Shown here: in pieces, positions 33,960 through 41,820 of the stretch
Position numbering within the stretch: the stretch's first letter is position 1
How the letters are laid out: each line of letters starts with the position of its first letter
Assembly (NCBI RefSeq): GCF_016765695.1
Contig: NZ_JAETGO010000017.1
Coordinates: 62,001-126,000, forward strand
Origin: Sporosalibacterium faouarense
Lineage (GTDB): Bacteria; Bacillota; Clostridia; Tissierellales; VENL01
Length of the DNA stretch: 64,000 bases
Direction of reading: 5' to 3'
The notes under the pieces: model-generated
What the model saw: only the letters and a program-made list of their open reading frames with translations
The model's database searches: none
Told to the model about the DNA's origin: nothing
Position numbers and translations under genes: made by a program

Positions 33960-34943
33960 GTGCTAAATACAAAATTAATTTTAATTGACGGTATAACAGG
34001 TTCAGGTAAGTCTACGACAGCTCAATTTCTAGCAAAACAATTGAAAAAGAATGGGGTTAAGAGTAAGTGGTATCACGAGACACAAACTGACCATCCTTTA
34101 GAATATGAAGAGGATGTGGAAGTTTTTGATTCACAGGCTGACATGGATAAATTTCTAGAGACAATTCCAAAACTATGGAGACAATTTGTTGAACAAGTAA
34201 GTCAATCTGATGAAGTACATATCATTGAAAGTTTTCTGTTACAAGATACTGTTAGACTTCTTTTTCAGAATAATCTTGAAGAAGAAAGAATTATAGGTTT
34301 TGTACAGGAGATTGAAGATATAATCAGGCCATTAAATCCAGCTCTAATTTATTTTCATCAACAGGATGCTAATCGTTCTATTAGAATGATTTGGAAACGT
34401 AGGGGAGATGATTGGAAAAAGTGGTTTATTGATTCGGATATTCAGACTCCTTACGTTAAGTCAAGTGGCTTAGTAGGAGAAGTAGGTGCTATAAAACTTT
34501 GGTCAGATTATCAAAACTTTACTAATCAACTCTTTGATATATATCAATTTAAAAAGATTTCCATCGAAAACTCGGCAAGTAAATGGGATGAATATTACCA
34601 AAAGATTTTAGATTTTTTAGATTTAAATTTAGTTGTTGAAAATAGAGATTTAACTTTGGAAGAAATGAAAAGATATTGTGGAGATTACAAAGAACAGGAA
34701 GGGAAGTTAGAATGTAGCATCAAACTTCTTAATGGAAATCTGGTTTGTAACTTAATTTGGCCTGATATTAGAATTTTACCCGTGGAGAATGAAGATGACA
34801 GCCTTTTTTATTTAGAGTCGTTTCCTGTTTTTATTAAATTCAAAGAAAATGAAGAAGGTTACATTAAATCATTAAGCTTAAGTGGAAAGAGAAAGAATTT
34901 GGATGGTAAAGAATTAGAAAAGATACATGCAGTTAACAACTAA
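33960..34943 (+). CDS. P-loop nucleotide kinase-like protein (cassette B)
   Basis: Protein of 327 residues starting at GTG 33960 behind AAGGGGGAC. The N-terminal P-loop LILIDGITGSGKSTTAQFLAK and an IIESFLLQDTVR lid-type region resemble thymidylate or uridine kinase-like ATPases. A C-terminal ~90-residue beta-rich extension (YCGDYKEQEGKLECSIKLLNGNLV) is additional. It is the only gene between repeats R2 and R3. A drug- or small-molecule-phosphorylating role is possible but unproven. Confidence 0.7.
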   Translation: MLNTKLILIDGITGSGKSTTAQFLAKQLKKNGVKSKWYHETQTDHPLEYEEDVEVFDSQADMDKFLETIPKLWRQFVEQVSQSDEVHIIESFLLQDTVRLLFQNNLEEERIIGFVQEIEDIIRPLNPALIYFHQQDANRSIRMIWKRRGDDWKKWFIDSDIQTPYVKSSGLVGEVGAIKLWSDYQNFTNQLFDIYQFKKISIENSASKWDEYYQKILDFLDLNLVVENRDLTLEEMKRYCGDYKEQEGKLECSIKLLNGNLVCNLIWPDIRILPVENEDDSLFYLESFPVFIKFKENEEGYIKSLSLSGKRKNLDGKELEKIHAVNN

Positions 34944-34960
34944 TAAACATATAGAATTTA

Positions 34961-35015
34961 AAGCCGCCGATATTATAGTTACGGTGAACCGTATCACAAA
35001 TAACGGCGGTTTTTT
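34961..35015 (+). repeat. rlmH-end repeat R3 with inverted left arm
   Basis: The core at 34983-35011 matches R1 except for GTATCAC in place of GTACCAT. The left arm GCCGCCG (34963-34969) pairs with CGGCGG, and TTTTTT follows. It lies directly after the kinase-like gene in the same orientation as R1 and R2. Confidence 0.82.
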
Positions 35016-35283
35016 GTAGAAACATTGAGAATACTGGAGTACAACCATGTCGTATAGCTCCATTTTATAATTATTAACTTTTATAGAACAAAGAAAATGA
35101 GATTATTACTTGTTGTAAGGTTATTTTGGTTATGATACAGTGTTAAGACCGTATCATAACCAAAATTCAATCAAGTATTTGATTAATAAAGTAACATTGA
35201 TAGATGTTTCATTGACGATTAAATAGCTATGTGCTAATATTAGAATAATAATAAAATGTTATAATACTTTAAAAGTTTTGACA

Positions 35284-35505
35284 AAGAGAGCAAATAGTAT
35301 TATAGTCTTTTAAAAAGTTGGGTTTGGTGGGAACCAGCAGAGGAAGTGCTATTTAAAATTACTCTTGAACTGATTACTGAACACATATCTGAGGATGCGT
35401 AATTAAGTAAAACCGGATGATCAACGTTATCTGACCCACATTTCATTGAATGGTGTAAGAGGTGGTTATTGAAGTTTCGTCCTATTATTGACGGAGCTTT
35501 TTTTT
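35284..35505 (+). ncRNA. T-box leader, specifier probably CAC (His)
   Basis: Blocks in T-box order: AGAGAGC (~35287), GGTGGGAACC and AGCAGAGG (stem I loops), ACTCTTGAACTG, TGAACACATA in which GAA-CAC-A fits the specifier context, AGGATGCG, AACGTTATC, then AGAGGTGGTTATTG (T-box with TGGT for the tRNA CCA end) and TTTCGTCC. The terminator pairs AAGTTTCGTC (35472-35481) with GACGGAGCTT (35490-35499) and ends in nine T. The T-box motif is weaker than the AGGGTGGTACCGCG consensus. Uncharged tRNA-His would allow read-through into the GNAT gene. The specifier call is tentative. Confidence 0.7.
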
Positions 35506-35542
35506 CAATTATACGCTCTTATTTTTGAAAGGAGGTGGTTGC

Positions 35543-35650
35543 ATGGAAAGTGATATTAGCGATATTTTCAATTACACATTAATTAGAAAAGGAGTCGATT
35601 TTTATGTGCAATCATCAAAAAGAAGGTTTAAAGGACCCTTGCAAAAATGA
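35543..35650 (+). CDS. possible small ORF (35 residues) overlapping the GNAT start
   Basis: ATG at 35543 follows a near-perfect GAAAGGAGGTGG. The frame begins MESDISDIFNYTL and ends GPLQK-stop at 35650, overlapping the next gene by 47 bases in another frame. It may be a translated leader that opens the downstream start site, or the leftover start of a lost gene. Confidence 0.35.
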   Translation: MESDISDIFNYTLIRKGVDFYVQSSKRRFKGPLQK

Positions 35651-36197
35651 GTATTTACTAAGAGATGGTCAAAGACTTATTGTACGAAATCCTAAAATTG
35701 GAGATGAACAAGGTTTAATTAATCACATGAAAGCAGTTGATAGTGAAACAAAATTCTTAGCAAGAGAACCTGGTGAGTTTAGTTTCACATTGGAACAAGA
35801 GAGAGAATTTATTAAAAGTTGTATAAACAATGAGAATATTTTCTTTTTAGTTGGGGAAATTGGTGGTAAAATTATTGCTAATTGTTCAGTTGGAATTGTT
35901 ATGAATAACAAAAGATATCTTCATAGAGCAGCAATGGGTATTGCTGTAAGAAAAGATTATTGGCATAGAGGTATTGGTAAAAGGATGATGGAAGAATGCA
36001 TTAAATGGTGTAGGGAGAAGGGTGTTGAACAACTTGAGCTTGAGGTTGTTACCCAAAACAATCGTGCTATTTCTATGTATAAGAGCATTGGTTTTCAGAT
36101 CCAAGGTACTAAAAAACACGCATTGAAATACCGTGATGGATCTTATGCTGATGAGTATTTAATGATATTGTTCCTAAATGATATCAATGCGAATTAA
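35604..36197 (+). CDS. GNAT family acetyltransferase (cassette C)
   Basis: Protein of 197 residues with a clear RimI/RimL-type fold: LRDGQRLIVRNPKIGDEQGL, FFLVGEIGGKIIANCSVG, the acetyl-CoA loop VRKDYWHRGIGKRMME, and LEVVTQNNRAISMYKSIGF. It starts at ATG 35604 behind AAAAGGAG. It is the only full gene between repeats R3 and R4. Control by a T-box leader is unusual for a GNAT gene and suggests a substrate tied to an amino acid, perhaps histidine. Confidence 0.85.
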   Translation: MCNHQKEGLKDPCKNEYLLRDGQRLIVRNPKIGDEQGLINHMKAVDSETKFLAREPGEFSFTLEQEREFIKSCINNENIFFLVGEIGGKIIANCSVGIVMNNKRYLHRAAMGIAVRKDYWHRGIGKRMMEECIKWCREKGVEQLELEVVTQNNRAISMYKSIGFQIQGTKKHALKYRDGSYADEYLMILFLNDINAN

Positions 36198-36228
36198 GCT
36201 GTTTGAGAAGTATTGCTTAAACTCGATC

Positions 36229-36283
36229 AAAAACCGCAGTTACAGCGATAAGGTGAACCGTACCATAAATAACGGCAGTTTTT
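36229..36283 (+). repeat. rlmH-end repeat R4 with inverted left arm
   Basis: The core at 36252-36280 differs from R1 at one position (AACGGCAGTT). The left part AAAACCGCAGTTA partly mirrors TAACGGCAGTTTTT. It has the same orientation as R1-R3 and lies directly after the cassette C gene. Confidence 0.82.
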
Positions 36284-36369
36284 CACACAAGAAAATAATA
36301 GCGTAAACTTAATACTAATTATAGGATAAATAACAAATCGAGCATCTAATTGATTTGTTATTTTTTTAT

Positions 36370-36412
36370 TTGATTATTTAATAAGAATCTTATATAATAT
36401 GAGTATACTCAT
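36370..36412 (+). promoter_or_regulatory. promoter with palindromic operator before the TetR gene
   Basis: TTGATT (36370-36375), 17-base spacer and TATAAT (36393-36398) are followed at once by the perfect palindrome ATGAGTATACTCAT (36399-36412), a likely TetR operator covering the transcription start. Confidence 0.7.
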
Positions 36413-36445
36413 AAATGAGTTTAATCATATTTTGAGGAGGTATAT

Positions 36446-37066
36446 ATGACTGGTTTAAGAGAAATTAAAAAGAAAAATACAAAAAAGGCTATATTGCAAT
36501 ATGCTGAGAAAGTGTTTAAAGAAAAGGGATACAGCAAAGTAAAAACATCTGATATTGCTAAAGGTTCAAATATTGCAGAAGGTACACTTTTTAATTATTT
36601 TAGTTCAAAAGGAGAATTATTTGTTGAAGCTGTTTTTAGAGATTTCGATATGGGAAAATACAAGATCCATCTATCAGAAAAAATAGATGAAGATATATTA
36701 GTCAACGAAATTGTTAATTTAATTGATTTTTATATAAAAAAAATGGCCAATGTGGATAAAAAGCTACTTAGAGAGTATTTTTCAGTTGTTTATAGCATTA
36801 ATAACTCAGAGTCGCTAGTTGCAAGAAATAGTCTTTTTCGTATGGATGAGATGGTTATGGAAGAGTCTAAACAGTTGCTTAATCTACTAAAAAAAGGATA
36901 CGAAAAAATAGAAGAATTCGATCTGGATATAGCTGTTGAATGTATATATAGTTGTGTAATACTTCAATTTACAAAGTATACATACAGTGATGAATTCAGC
37001 TATTCTAATATGATTGAAAATATAAGAGAGCAAATTAGGTTCATTATTCGTGGCAGCATATTATAG
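36446..37066 (+). CDS. TetR/AcrR family repressor
   Basis: Protein of 206 residues. The N-terminal helix-turn-helix reads KKAILQYAEKVFKEKGYSKVKTSDIAKGSNIAEGTLFNYFSSKGELF; the ligand-binding C-terminal part is variable. The ATG follows TTGAGGAGG. It leads a probable operon with the EFR1 and ATC-hydrolase genes, which start 32 and 930 bases further on, and likely represses it through the palindrome at 36399. Confidence 0.9.
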   Translation: MTGLREIKKKNTKKAILQYAEKVFKEKGYSKVKTSDIAKGSNIAEGTLFNYFSSKGELFVEAVFRDFDMGKYKIHLSEKIDEDILVNEIVNLIDFYIKKMANVDKKLLREYFSVVYSINNSESLVARNSLFRMDEMVMEESKQLLNLLKKGYEKIEEFDLDIAVECIYSCVILQFTKYTYSDEFSYSNMIENIREQIRFIIRGSIL

Positions 37067-37098
37067 ATGGAAATATATATTTGACTGGAGGAGAAGAT

Positions 37099-37980
37099 AT
37101 GATGAATATATTAATATTGTATTTTAGTGGTACAGGAAATACAGAATTTGTGGCTCGTTACATAAAACAGAAATTTAAATCTGACAATACTGAAGTAACA
37201 ATTTCTCCTATAGAATCATTTAAAAAAGAAACCATATCACATTATGACATTTTATTTTTTGGTTTTCCAGTATATGCATGTGATGTACCTCAATTTATTA
37301 AAAATTACTTACAGGATGTACCCGTTACAAAGACAAAAGCAGTATTTGTATTTTGTACTAAAGCTTTTTATACTGGATTAGCCATGCAAAATGCTTTGAA
37401 AATTTTTTGTGAAAGAGGATATATAGGACTTGGATATACTGATGTAAACATGCCAGGATCAGATGGATTAGCTTTTTTAAAAAAAGATTCTAGAGCAGTT
37501 CGAAAAATAGTAAATAAGGACTTCTCAAATCTTAAAGAAATAGATGAAATGATAAAAATAAGTAAAAGTTTAATAGAAGGTTTTGAGAAAAGTAATATAA
37601 AACAATGTAATACAAATGAAAACCCTACTATTACGAAGTACCTTGCCAGTAAACTTTTAGAATCAGTATTTCATATTGTTGAAGAAAAAATGAAAAGGAA
37701 GTTCTGGGCAAATGAGAGTTGCACTAGATGCTTAAAATGTGAAAAAATATGTCCAGCCAGAAATATTAAAGTGAATAAAGAAGGGGTTAAATTTGGGGAA
37801 AGCTGTTACCTTTGCATGAGATGTTTACATCAATGCCCAAAAGAAGCCATCCAAATAGGTAAAAAGACTATAGGTAAATATAGGTGGAAAGGACCAGTAC
37901 AAGACTATAATCCATTAAAAATAATGAGGGATAGAAAAACTAATATAAATATCAAACAAAGAATGAAAGATAAAATTTGA
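37099..37980 (+). CDS. EFR1-type flavodoxin/ferredoxin fusion protein
   Basis: Protein of 293 residues. An N-terminal flavodoxin-like domain with the FMN phosphate loop YFSGTGNTEF is followed by a C-terminal pair of [4Fe-4S] motifs: CTRCLKCEKICP and CYLCMRCLHQCP. It probably passes electrons between FMN and iron-sulfur centres in an anaerobic reduction. The ATG at 37099 follows TGGAGGAG; the TTG at 37081 precedes that site. It shares an operon with the TetR and ATC-hydrolase-like genes. Confidence 0.87.
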   Translation: MMNILILYFSGTGNTEFVARYIKQKFKSDNTEVTISPIESFKKETISHYDILFFGFPVYACDVPQFIKNYLQDVPVTKTKAVFVFCTKAFYTGLAMQNALKIFCERGYIGLGYTDVNMPGSDGLAFLKKDSRAVRKIVNKDFSNLKEIDEMIKISKSLIEGFEKSNIKQCNTNENPTITKYLASKLLESVFHIVEEKMKRKFWANESCTRCLKCEKICPARNIKVNKEGVKFGESCYLCMRCLHQCPKEAIQIGKKTIGKYRWKGPVQDYNPLKIMRDRKTNINIKQRMKDKI

Positions 37981-37996
37981 AAATAGGGGGAGTATA

Positions 37997-38794
37997 ATGG
38001 AATTTCATGAGGTTGAAAAGTTACAGCCACAAAATAGTGAAATGTCACCAGTAGCACAATTTAATATTATGAAAGGAATAAAAAATATTTTAAATGACGA
38101 AATTGGAAGTATGAAAGCTACTTGCATACTTATTAAATCATTTTTCATTGATCCTTTATTTAATAGACCAGCTTGGAAACCAGAGGTATTTAAACTTCCA
38201 AATAACGAAGTAGAGCAAGCCTATGCAAAGAAATTTAGGGACTTAGTTCCTTTTATATGCTTATTTAATAGACTAAAGAAAGATTATGGTATGAAACGGG
38301 CTCAAATGATTACAGTCAAAGTAAGTGTTCCTTCATCAGTACCTTATTTGGCTAAAACCTTCAAAACCAATCCAAATATAAAAGACATTGATCAATTTAG
38401 ACAAGATATGACGAATTATCTCGGCAAAGGAACTGCTTTTGAGTGGACAGAAAAGGTATCGGAAGATAAACAGGAAGTAAAATATAAGTTCACAAGATGT
38501 GCCTATATTGAAATTCTTCGAGCATATAAAATGGAGTATGCAGCATCAATGGTTTGTTACTGTGACCATATTATTTTTGATAATTGCACTCCGGAACTAT
38601 ACTTTAAGAGAGACCACTGTAAGGGTGTAGGTGATAGTTTTTGTGACCATCACTATAAAATAAGAAACCTGATTAAGGATGAAAATGATAATAAAAGATA
38701 TGGAGATACAGATAAAGCGCCATATGATGCAATAAAGATTATCAAGGATTGGGAGAGAAATTTTAGAAACAATAATGGGCAATTCAAATGGTAG
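37997..38794 (+). CDS. L-2-amino-thiazoline-4-carboxylate hydrolase-family protein
   Basis: Protein of 265 residues resembling the ATC hydrolase family: WTEKVSEDKQEVKYKFTRCAYIEILRAY, and a Cys/His-rich end with MVCYCDHIIFDN and GVGDSFCDHHYKI. The founding enzyme opens the thiazoline ring to give S-carbamoyl-cysteine, but most clostridial relatives are uncharacterised and appear next to TetR and EFR1 genes, as here. Its start follows TAGGGGGAG 17 bases after the EFR1 stop. Confidence 0.78.
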   Translation: MEFHEVEKLQPQNSEMSPVAQFNIMKGIKNILNDEIGSMKATCILIKSFFIDPLFNRPAWKPEVFKLPNNEVEQAYAKKFRDLVPFICLFNRLKKDYGMKRAQMITVKVSVPSSVPYLAKTFKTNPNIKDIDQFRQDMTNYLGKGTAFEWTEKVSEDKQEVKYKFTRCAYIEILRAYKMEYAASMVCYCDHIIFDNCTPELYFKRDHCKGVGDSFCDHHYKIRNLIKDENDNKRYGDTDKAPYDAIKIIKDWERNFRNNNGQFKW

Positions 38795-38835
38795 TTTACT
38801 ATGTTGCGTGGTTTGCCAAAAGATTGGAGTGAGAA

Positions 38836-39153
38836 ATGAAAGACTTGTTAAAAAACACATACAGTAAAATAAATAGCATTGAACAACAACATCACAAAAG
38901 ACTTCTTTATTTAGGTATTGCGTTATCTATACTTATAATTTGGAATGGAGTATGTGACTATATTTATGGTTATTGACCTGATTTAAGGGGACTGGATTAT
39001 TCTTCCCCTAAGGTTATTGATGTTGTTCTAACAGCAAATAGTCGCCCGCACTGGCTTATTATGCTTGGGCAAACGGTAGGGTGGTTATATCCAATATATG
39101 CCTTAACTTATTATCTCTGGTGGATAGGGATGCGTAAAGCGGTTTTTTGGTAG
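38836..39153 (+). pseudogene. small membrane protein gene interrupted by one in-frame TGA
   Basis: ATG 38836 behind TTGGAGTGAG opens a frame that meets TGA at codon 47 (38974) and then stays open to TAG at 39151, 105 codons in all. The first part has a membrane helix (YLGIALSILIIWNGVCDYIYGY); the second part (PDLRGLDYSSPKVIDVV, then HWLIMLGQTVGWLYPIYALTYYLWW) has two more. A Trp codon TGG turned into TGA is the simplest explanation; readthrough or a sequencing error are alternatives. No family recognised. Confidence 0.5.
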
Positions 39154-39157
39154 ATAA

Positions 39158-39220
39158 GACTGGAAATCGAGTGTGCAGGTGTTCTTTGTACCGTGGGTTC
39201 AAATCCCACTCTATTCGCCA
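39158..39220 (+). pseudogene. tRNA-Ser(GGA) 3' fragment (integration scar)
   Basis: The stretch from GACTGGAAATCGAG (anticodon loop with GGA) through a variable arm, the T arm GTGGG-TTCAAAT-CCCAC, TCTATTC, discriminator G and CCA reproduces the 3' two-thirds of a tRNA-Ser. The upstream bases do not provide the D arm or an acceptor strand GAATAGA. Such fragments starting at the anticodon loop are left by tyrosine-integrase elements that insert in tRNA genes. Confidence 0.75.
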
Positions 39221-39606
39221 ATATCAAGGGTTCTAGCAGATTTGTTAGGCCTTTTTTTAGTGGAGATTTTGAGCAAAAAAAGACAAAAAGGCGACGATTT
39301 GGCGTCGTAATAGGAAAAAGAGATAGAAAAGGATGAGAATTAATTTAAAATAGATTCAGAATAAATAGGGCGTACTTAAAAAATTCACAATGGGTACTAT
39401 TGTCTAATGAATATTAGTGGGGACAAAGATTTGTTTACATAATTTCTTAAGCTTTTGATATATAATACGATAAAGGTTATTGAAGTCTACTTTCTCAGTT
39501 CTATTAGTCAATGTTTAAATAAATATTACTTGAAATTAACATATGTTAATGACGTCAATACTATAACGATATACAATAACGATATAAAGAGTGAAGGAGA
39601 AATAGA
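39221..39606 (+). other. gap after the tRNA scar with a degraded tRNA terminator
   Basis: AAGGGTTCTAGC (from 39226) partly pairs with the TTAGGCCTT ahead of a seven-T run ending near 39258, a likely terminator of the former tRNA gene. Near 39290, GGCGACGA-TTTGG-CGTCGT forms a small hairpin. Just before the next gene, AACGATATA occurs twice in tandem (39560-39590). No reading frame is credible. Confidence 0.45.
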
Positions 39607-40188
39607 ATGAATGATAAATTTACTTTAAAGTTTGAAGAAATACTAAAATATCACAATAAATATATAGAAAAAGAAGACTTGAATAAAATTGTGGATTTCA
39701 ATAAAATAATTAGTTTTAAAAAAGGAGATTTGATTTCAGCAGAGCATAAAGGTTTTCTTCTGCTATCTGGTCTTATACGGGGTTATTATCTCGATATAGA
39801 TGGAAACGATATTACACATGTATTTATTTTTGAAGGCAGGACCTATGGTGCTGACTTTTTAACGACAGATAAGCCATATATATGTAATTTTGAAGCTCTA
39901 GAAGAATGCATAGCTGTTGAACTAAATAGAACTTTTTTAGTGGAGGAATTTAAGACTAATCAGGGATTATTAATGTGGTATATTCACATGCTAGAGAAAT
40001 CTTTGAAACGGAAAATTCTGAGAGAAGTCGACCTTGTTACAAAAAATGCTACAGAGCGATATTTGAATTTGAAGAAAGAATATCCTAATATTGACAAAAG
40101 AGTCAGTCAAGCACATATTGCTTCGTATTTGGGAATTTCACCTGTATCGTTAAGCCGTATTCGACGTTTTACTAAAGAAGAGAACTAA
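39607..40188 (+). CDS. Crp/Fnr family transcriptional regulator
   Basis: Protein of 193 residues: an N-terminal cyclic-nucleotide-binding-like beta barrel (residues ~15-110, FKKGDLISAEHKGFLLLSGLIRGYYLD) and a C-terminal winged HTH with VSQAHIASYLGISPVSLSRIRR. No cysteine cluster for an Fnr-type iron-sulfur centre is visible. The start follows GTGAAGGAG. It may control the SDR gene 117 bases downstream. Confidence 0.87.
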   Translation: MNDKFTLKFEEILKYHNKYIEKEDLNKIVDFNKIISFKKGDLISAEHKGFLLLSGLIRGYYLDIDGNDITHVFIFEGRTYGADFLTTDKPYICNFEALEECIAVELNRTFLVEEFKTNQGLLMWYIHMLEKSLKRKILREVDLVTKNATERYLNLKKEYPNIDKRVSQAHIASYLGISPVSLSRIRRFTKEEN

Positions 40189-40304
40189 AGTAAGTGATTT
40201 GAAAAGAATCAATTTGATTAGCAGATTTATAAAATGTATCATATGGGATCCGTGTGTCTGAAACCAATGGTTAGACTATACTATAAATGTAAGGAGCATG
40301 ATAA

Positions 40305-41336
40305 ATGAACAATAATAGTAGGCAAAAGCTAATTATATCTGACTATGGGCATTTTACAAAGCCAAAAGAAGTTGTAAAAGAAAAAAGTTTAAAGGGAAGG
40401 ATAGCCGTAATTACAGGGGGACATACTGGAATTGGACTTGAAACTACGAAGGCATTAACTAGTATTGGAGCGAAAGTCATTGTTCTTGCAAGAGATGTCA
40501 AAAGAGCAAAGAGAAATTTGAAAAAGATTTCTAATATTGAAATTGAATATCTAGATTTACTAGTACCTGAATCAATAGATGATTTCGCTAATAAATTTTT
40601 AAGAAGTAATAGGCCCATACATTTATTAATAAATGATGCAGGAATTATTGCTCCCCCTTTTTCTAAAGATAAAAGAGGATATGAGTATCAATTTGCAACA
40701 AATCATCTTGGTCATTTTCAGTTGACAGCTAGATTATTTCCAGCACTAAAGAAAGCAAATGGTGCTCGAGTCATTGAAGTGGCATCCCGTGGACATAGAC
40801 TTGGAGGGGTTATATTTGACGATGTGAATTTTGAAAAAACAGAGTACAACCCTATGAGAGCTTATGCACAGTCTAAAACAGCGAATATTTTATTTATGGT
40901 CAAATTGGATGAAGTTGCGAAAAAGCATAACATAAGAGCTTATGCTGTTCATCCAGGACCCATTCCTTCGTCAGATCTTTTTGCAGAAAGTGTGGTCGGC
41001 ATTAAGCCTCCAATAGTTGTTGGTTTTATGCGATTAGTTGCAAAACTTATGCGAGGACTACACATAACAGAATTCTTAAATGCAATAAGGAGTCCCGAAG
41101 TACCAAATGCTTTTAAAACAGTTGAGCAAGGAGCGTCGACCTCTATATGGTGTGCTGTTACCAGTGATTTAGATAATATAGGAGGAGTATACTGCGAGGA
41201 TTGTAATATAGCTCCTGTTGTTCCTGCTGATAGTGAAGCTCCATACGGAGTACGTCCTTGGGCGATTGATATGGAACAAGCAACACGTTTATGGAAACTT
41301 AGCGAGAAAATGTGTGATTTAGAATTTGACATATAG
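40305..41336 (+). CDS. short-chain dehydrogenase/reductase (retinol dehydrogenase-like)
   Basis: Protein of 343 residues. The NAD(P)-binding motif is ITGGHTGIGLETTKAL, followed by LARD, NDAG (LLINDAGII) and the catalytic Tyr-x3-Lys in RAYAQSKTANILF, with VHPGPI after it. The length and the NxAG/YxxxK spacing are those of extended retinol-dehydrogenase-like SDRs. The substrate is unknown. It is transcribed with or after the Crp-type regulator. Confidence 0.87.
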   Translation: MNNNSRQKLIISDYGHFTKPKEVVKEKSLKGRIAVITGGHTGIGLETTKALTSIGAKVIVLARDVKRAKRNLKKISNIEIEYLDLLVPESIDDFANKFLRSNRPIHLLINDAGIIAPPFSKDKRGYEYQFATNHLGHFQLTARLFPALKKANGARVIEVASRGHRLGGVIFDDVNFEKTEYNPMRAYAQSKTANILFMVKLDEVAKKHNIRAYAVHPGPIPSSDLFAESVVGIKPPIVVGFMRLVAKLMRGLHITEFLNAIRSPEVPNAFKTVEQGASTSIWCAVTSDLDNIGGVYCEDCNIAPVVPADSEAPYGVRPWAIDMEQATRLWKLSEKMCDLEFDI

Positions 41337-41446
41337 CAAGAATTGAATAAGTACCATGGAAGGCTCCAAGAAACAATTTCAAAAGTCATGTATGTTATGT
41401 ACTTTGGCAAGTGGGGATGGTCCTTGCTTGCTAGATTGACAGGTGT

Positions 41447-41486
41447 AAAACCGCAGTTATAATGGGACGGTTTACCGTACCAAAAG
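41447..41486 (+). repeat. degenerate rlmH-end repeat R5
   Basis: AAAACCGCAGTTA matches the left arm of R4, and GGTTTACCGTACCA matches the first half of the core with two changes. The AACGGCGGTT half is lost. Same orientation as R1-R4. Confidence 0.6.
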
Positions 41487-41652
41487 CAATTCATTGGAAT
41501 AAATTAGCAATTAACAAGATATAGTAACTTTAAGGATGATAATAAAAGTAATATGTTATGGGATACATTAAGTAGGAATAGATATATGGAAAGAACATCA
41601 TTAAAGGGATTTAGTTACTTTTGTTTTTGAAACCGGAGAAGATGACGTAAGC

Positions 41653-41687
41653 GATAGGTCTCAAAATTTAATATTTAGAGACCTATC
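41653..41687. repeat. 10-base inverted repeat GATAGGTCTC
   Basis: GATAGGTCTC (41653-41662) and GAGACCTATC (41678-41687) form a stem with a 15-base loop, without a T-run. It lies in the 480-base gap that separates the SDR gene from the reverse-strand aminotransferase gene. A weak terminator or an operator is possible. Confidence 0.5.
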
Positions 41688-41820
41688 TTATATATTGGAA
41701 TATAAGATATAAACTAACTGTTTCTTTATTCTGTAAGAATATATAGAGACAAAATACTTTACTTTAGTACAATTAATTGTAGAAATCTTTTGACTCCATG
41801 GATACGTACTTTATGTAGAA

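Noticed and set aside
33795-36283. Integron attC sites behind single-gene cassettes
   Set aside because: R2-R4 are imperfect palindromes after single genes, as attC sites are, but the repeats derive from the coding 3' end of rlmH, lack a clear GTTRRRY/RYYYAAC pair, and no tyrosine integron integrase is in the window. An rlmH-type attachment site explains them better.
40949-41494. 181-residue reverse-strand frame opposite the SDR gene
   Set aside because: It is antisense to a well-supported SDR gene, has no ribosome binding site and matches no family I know.
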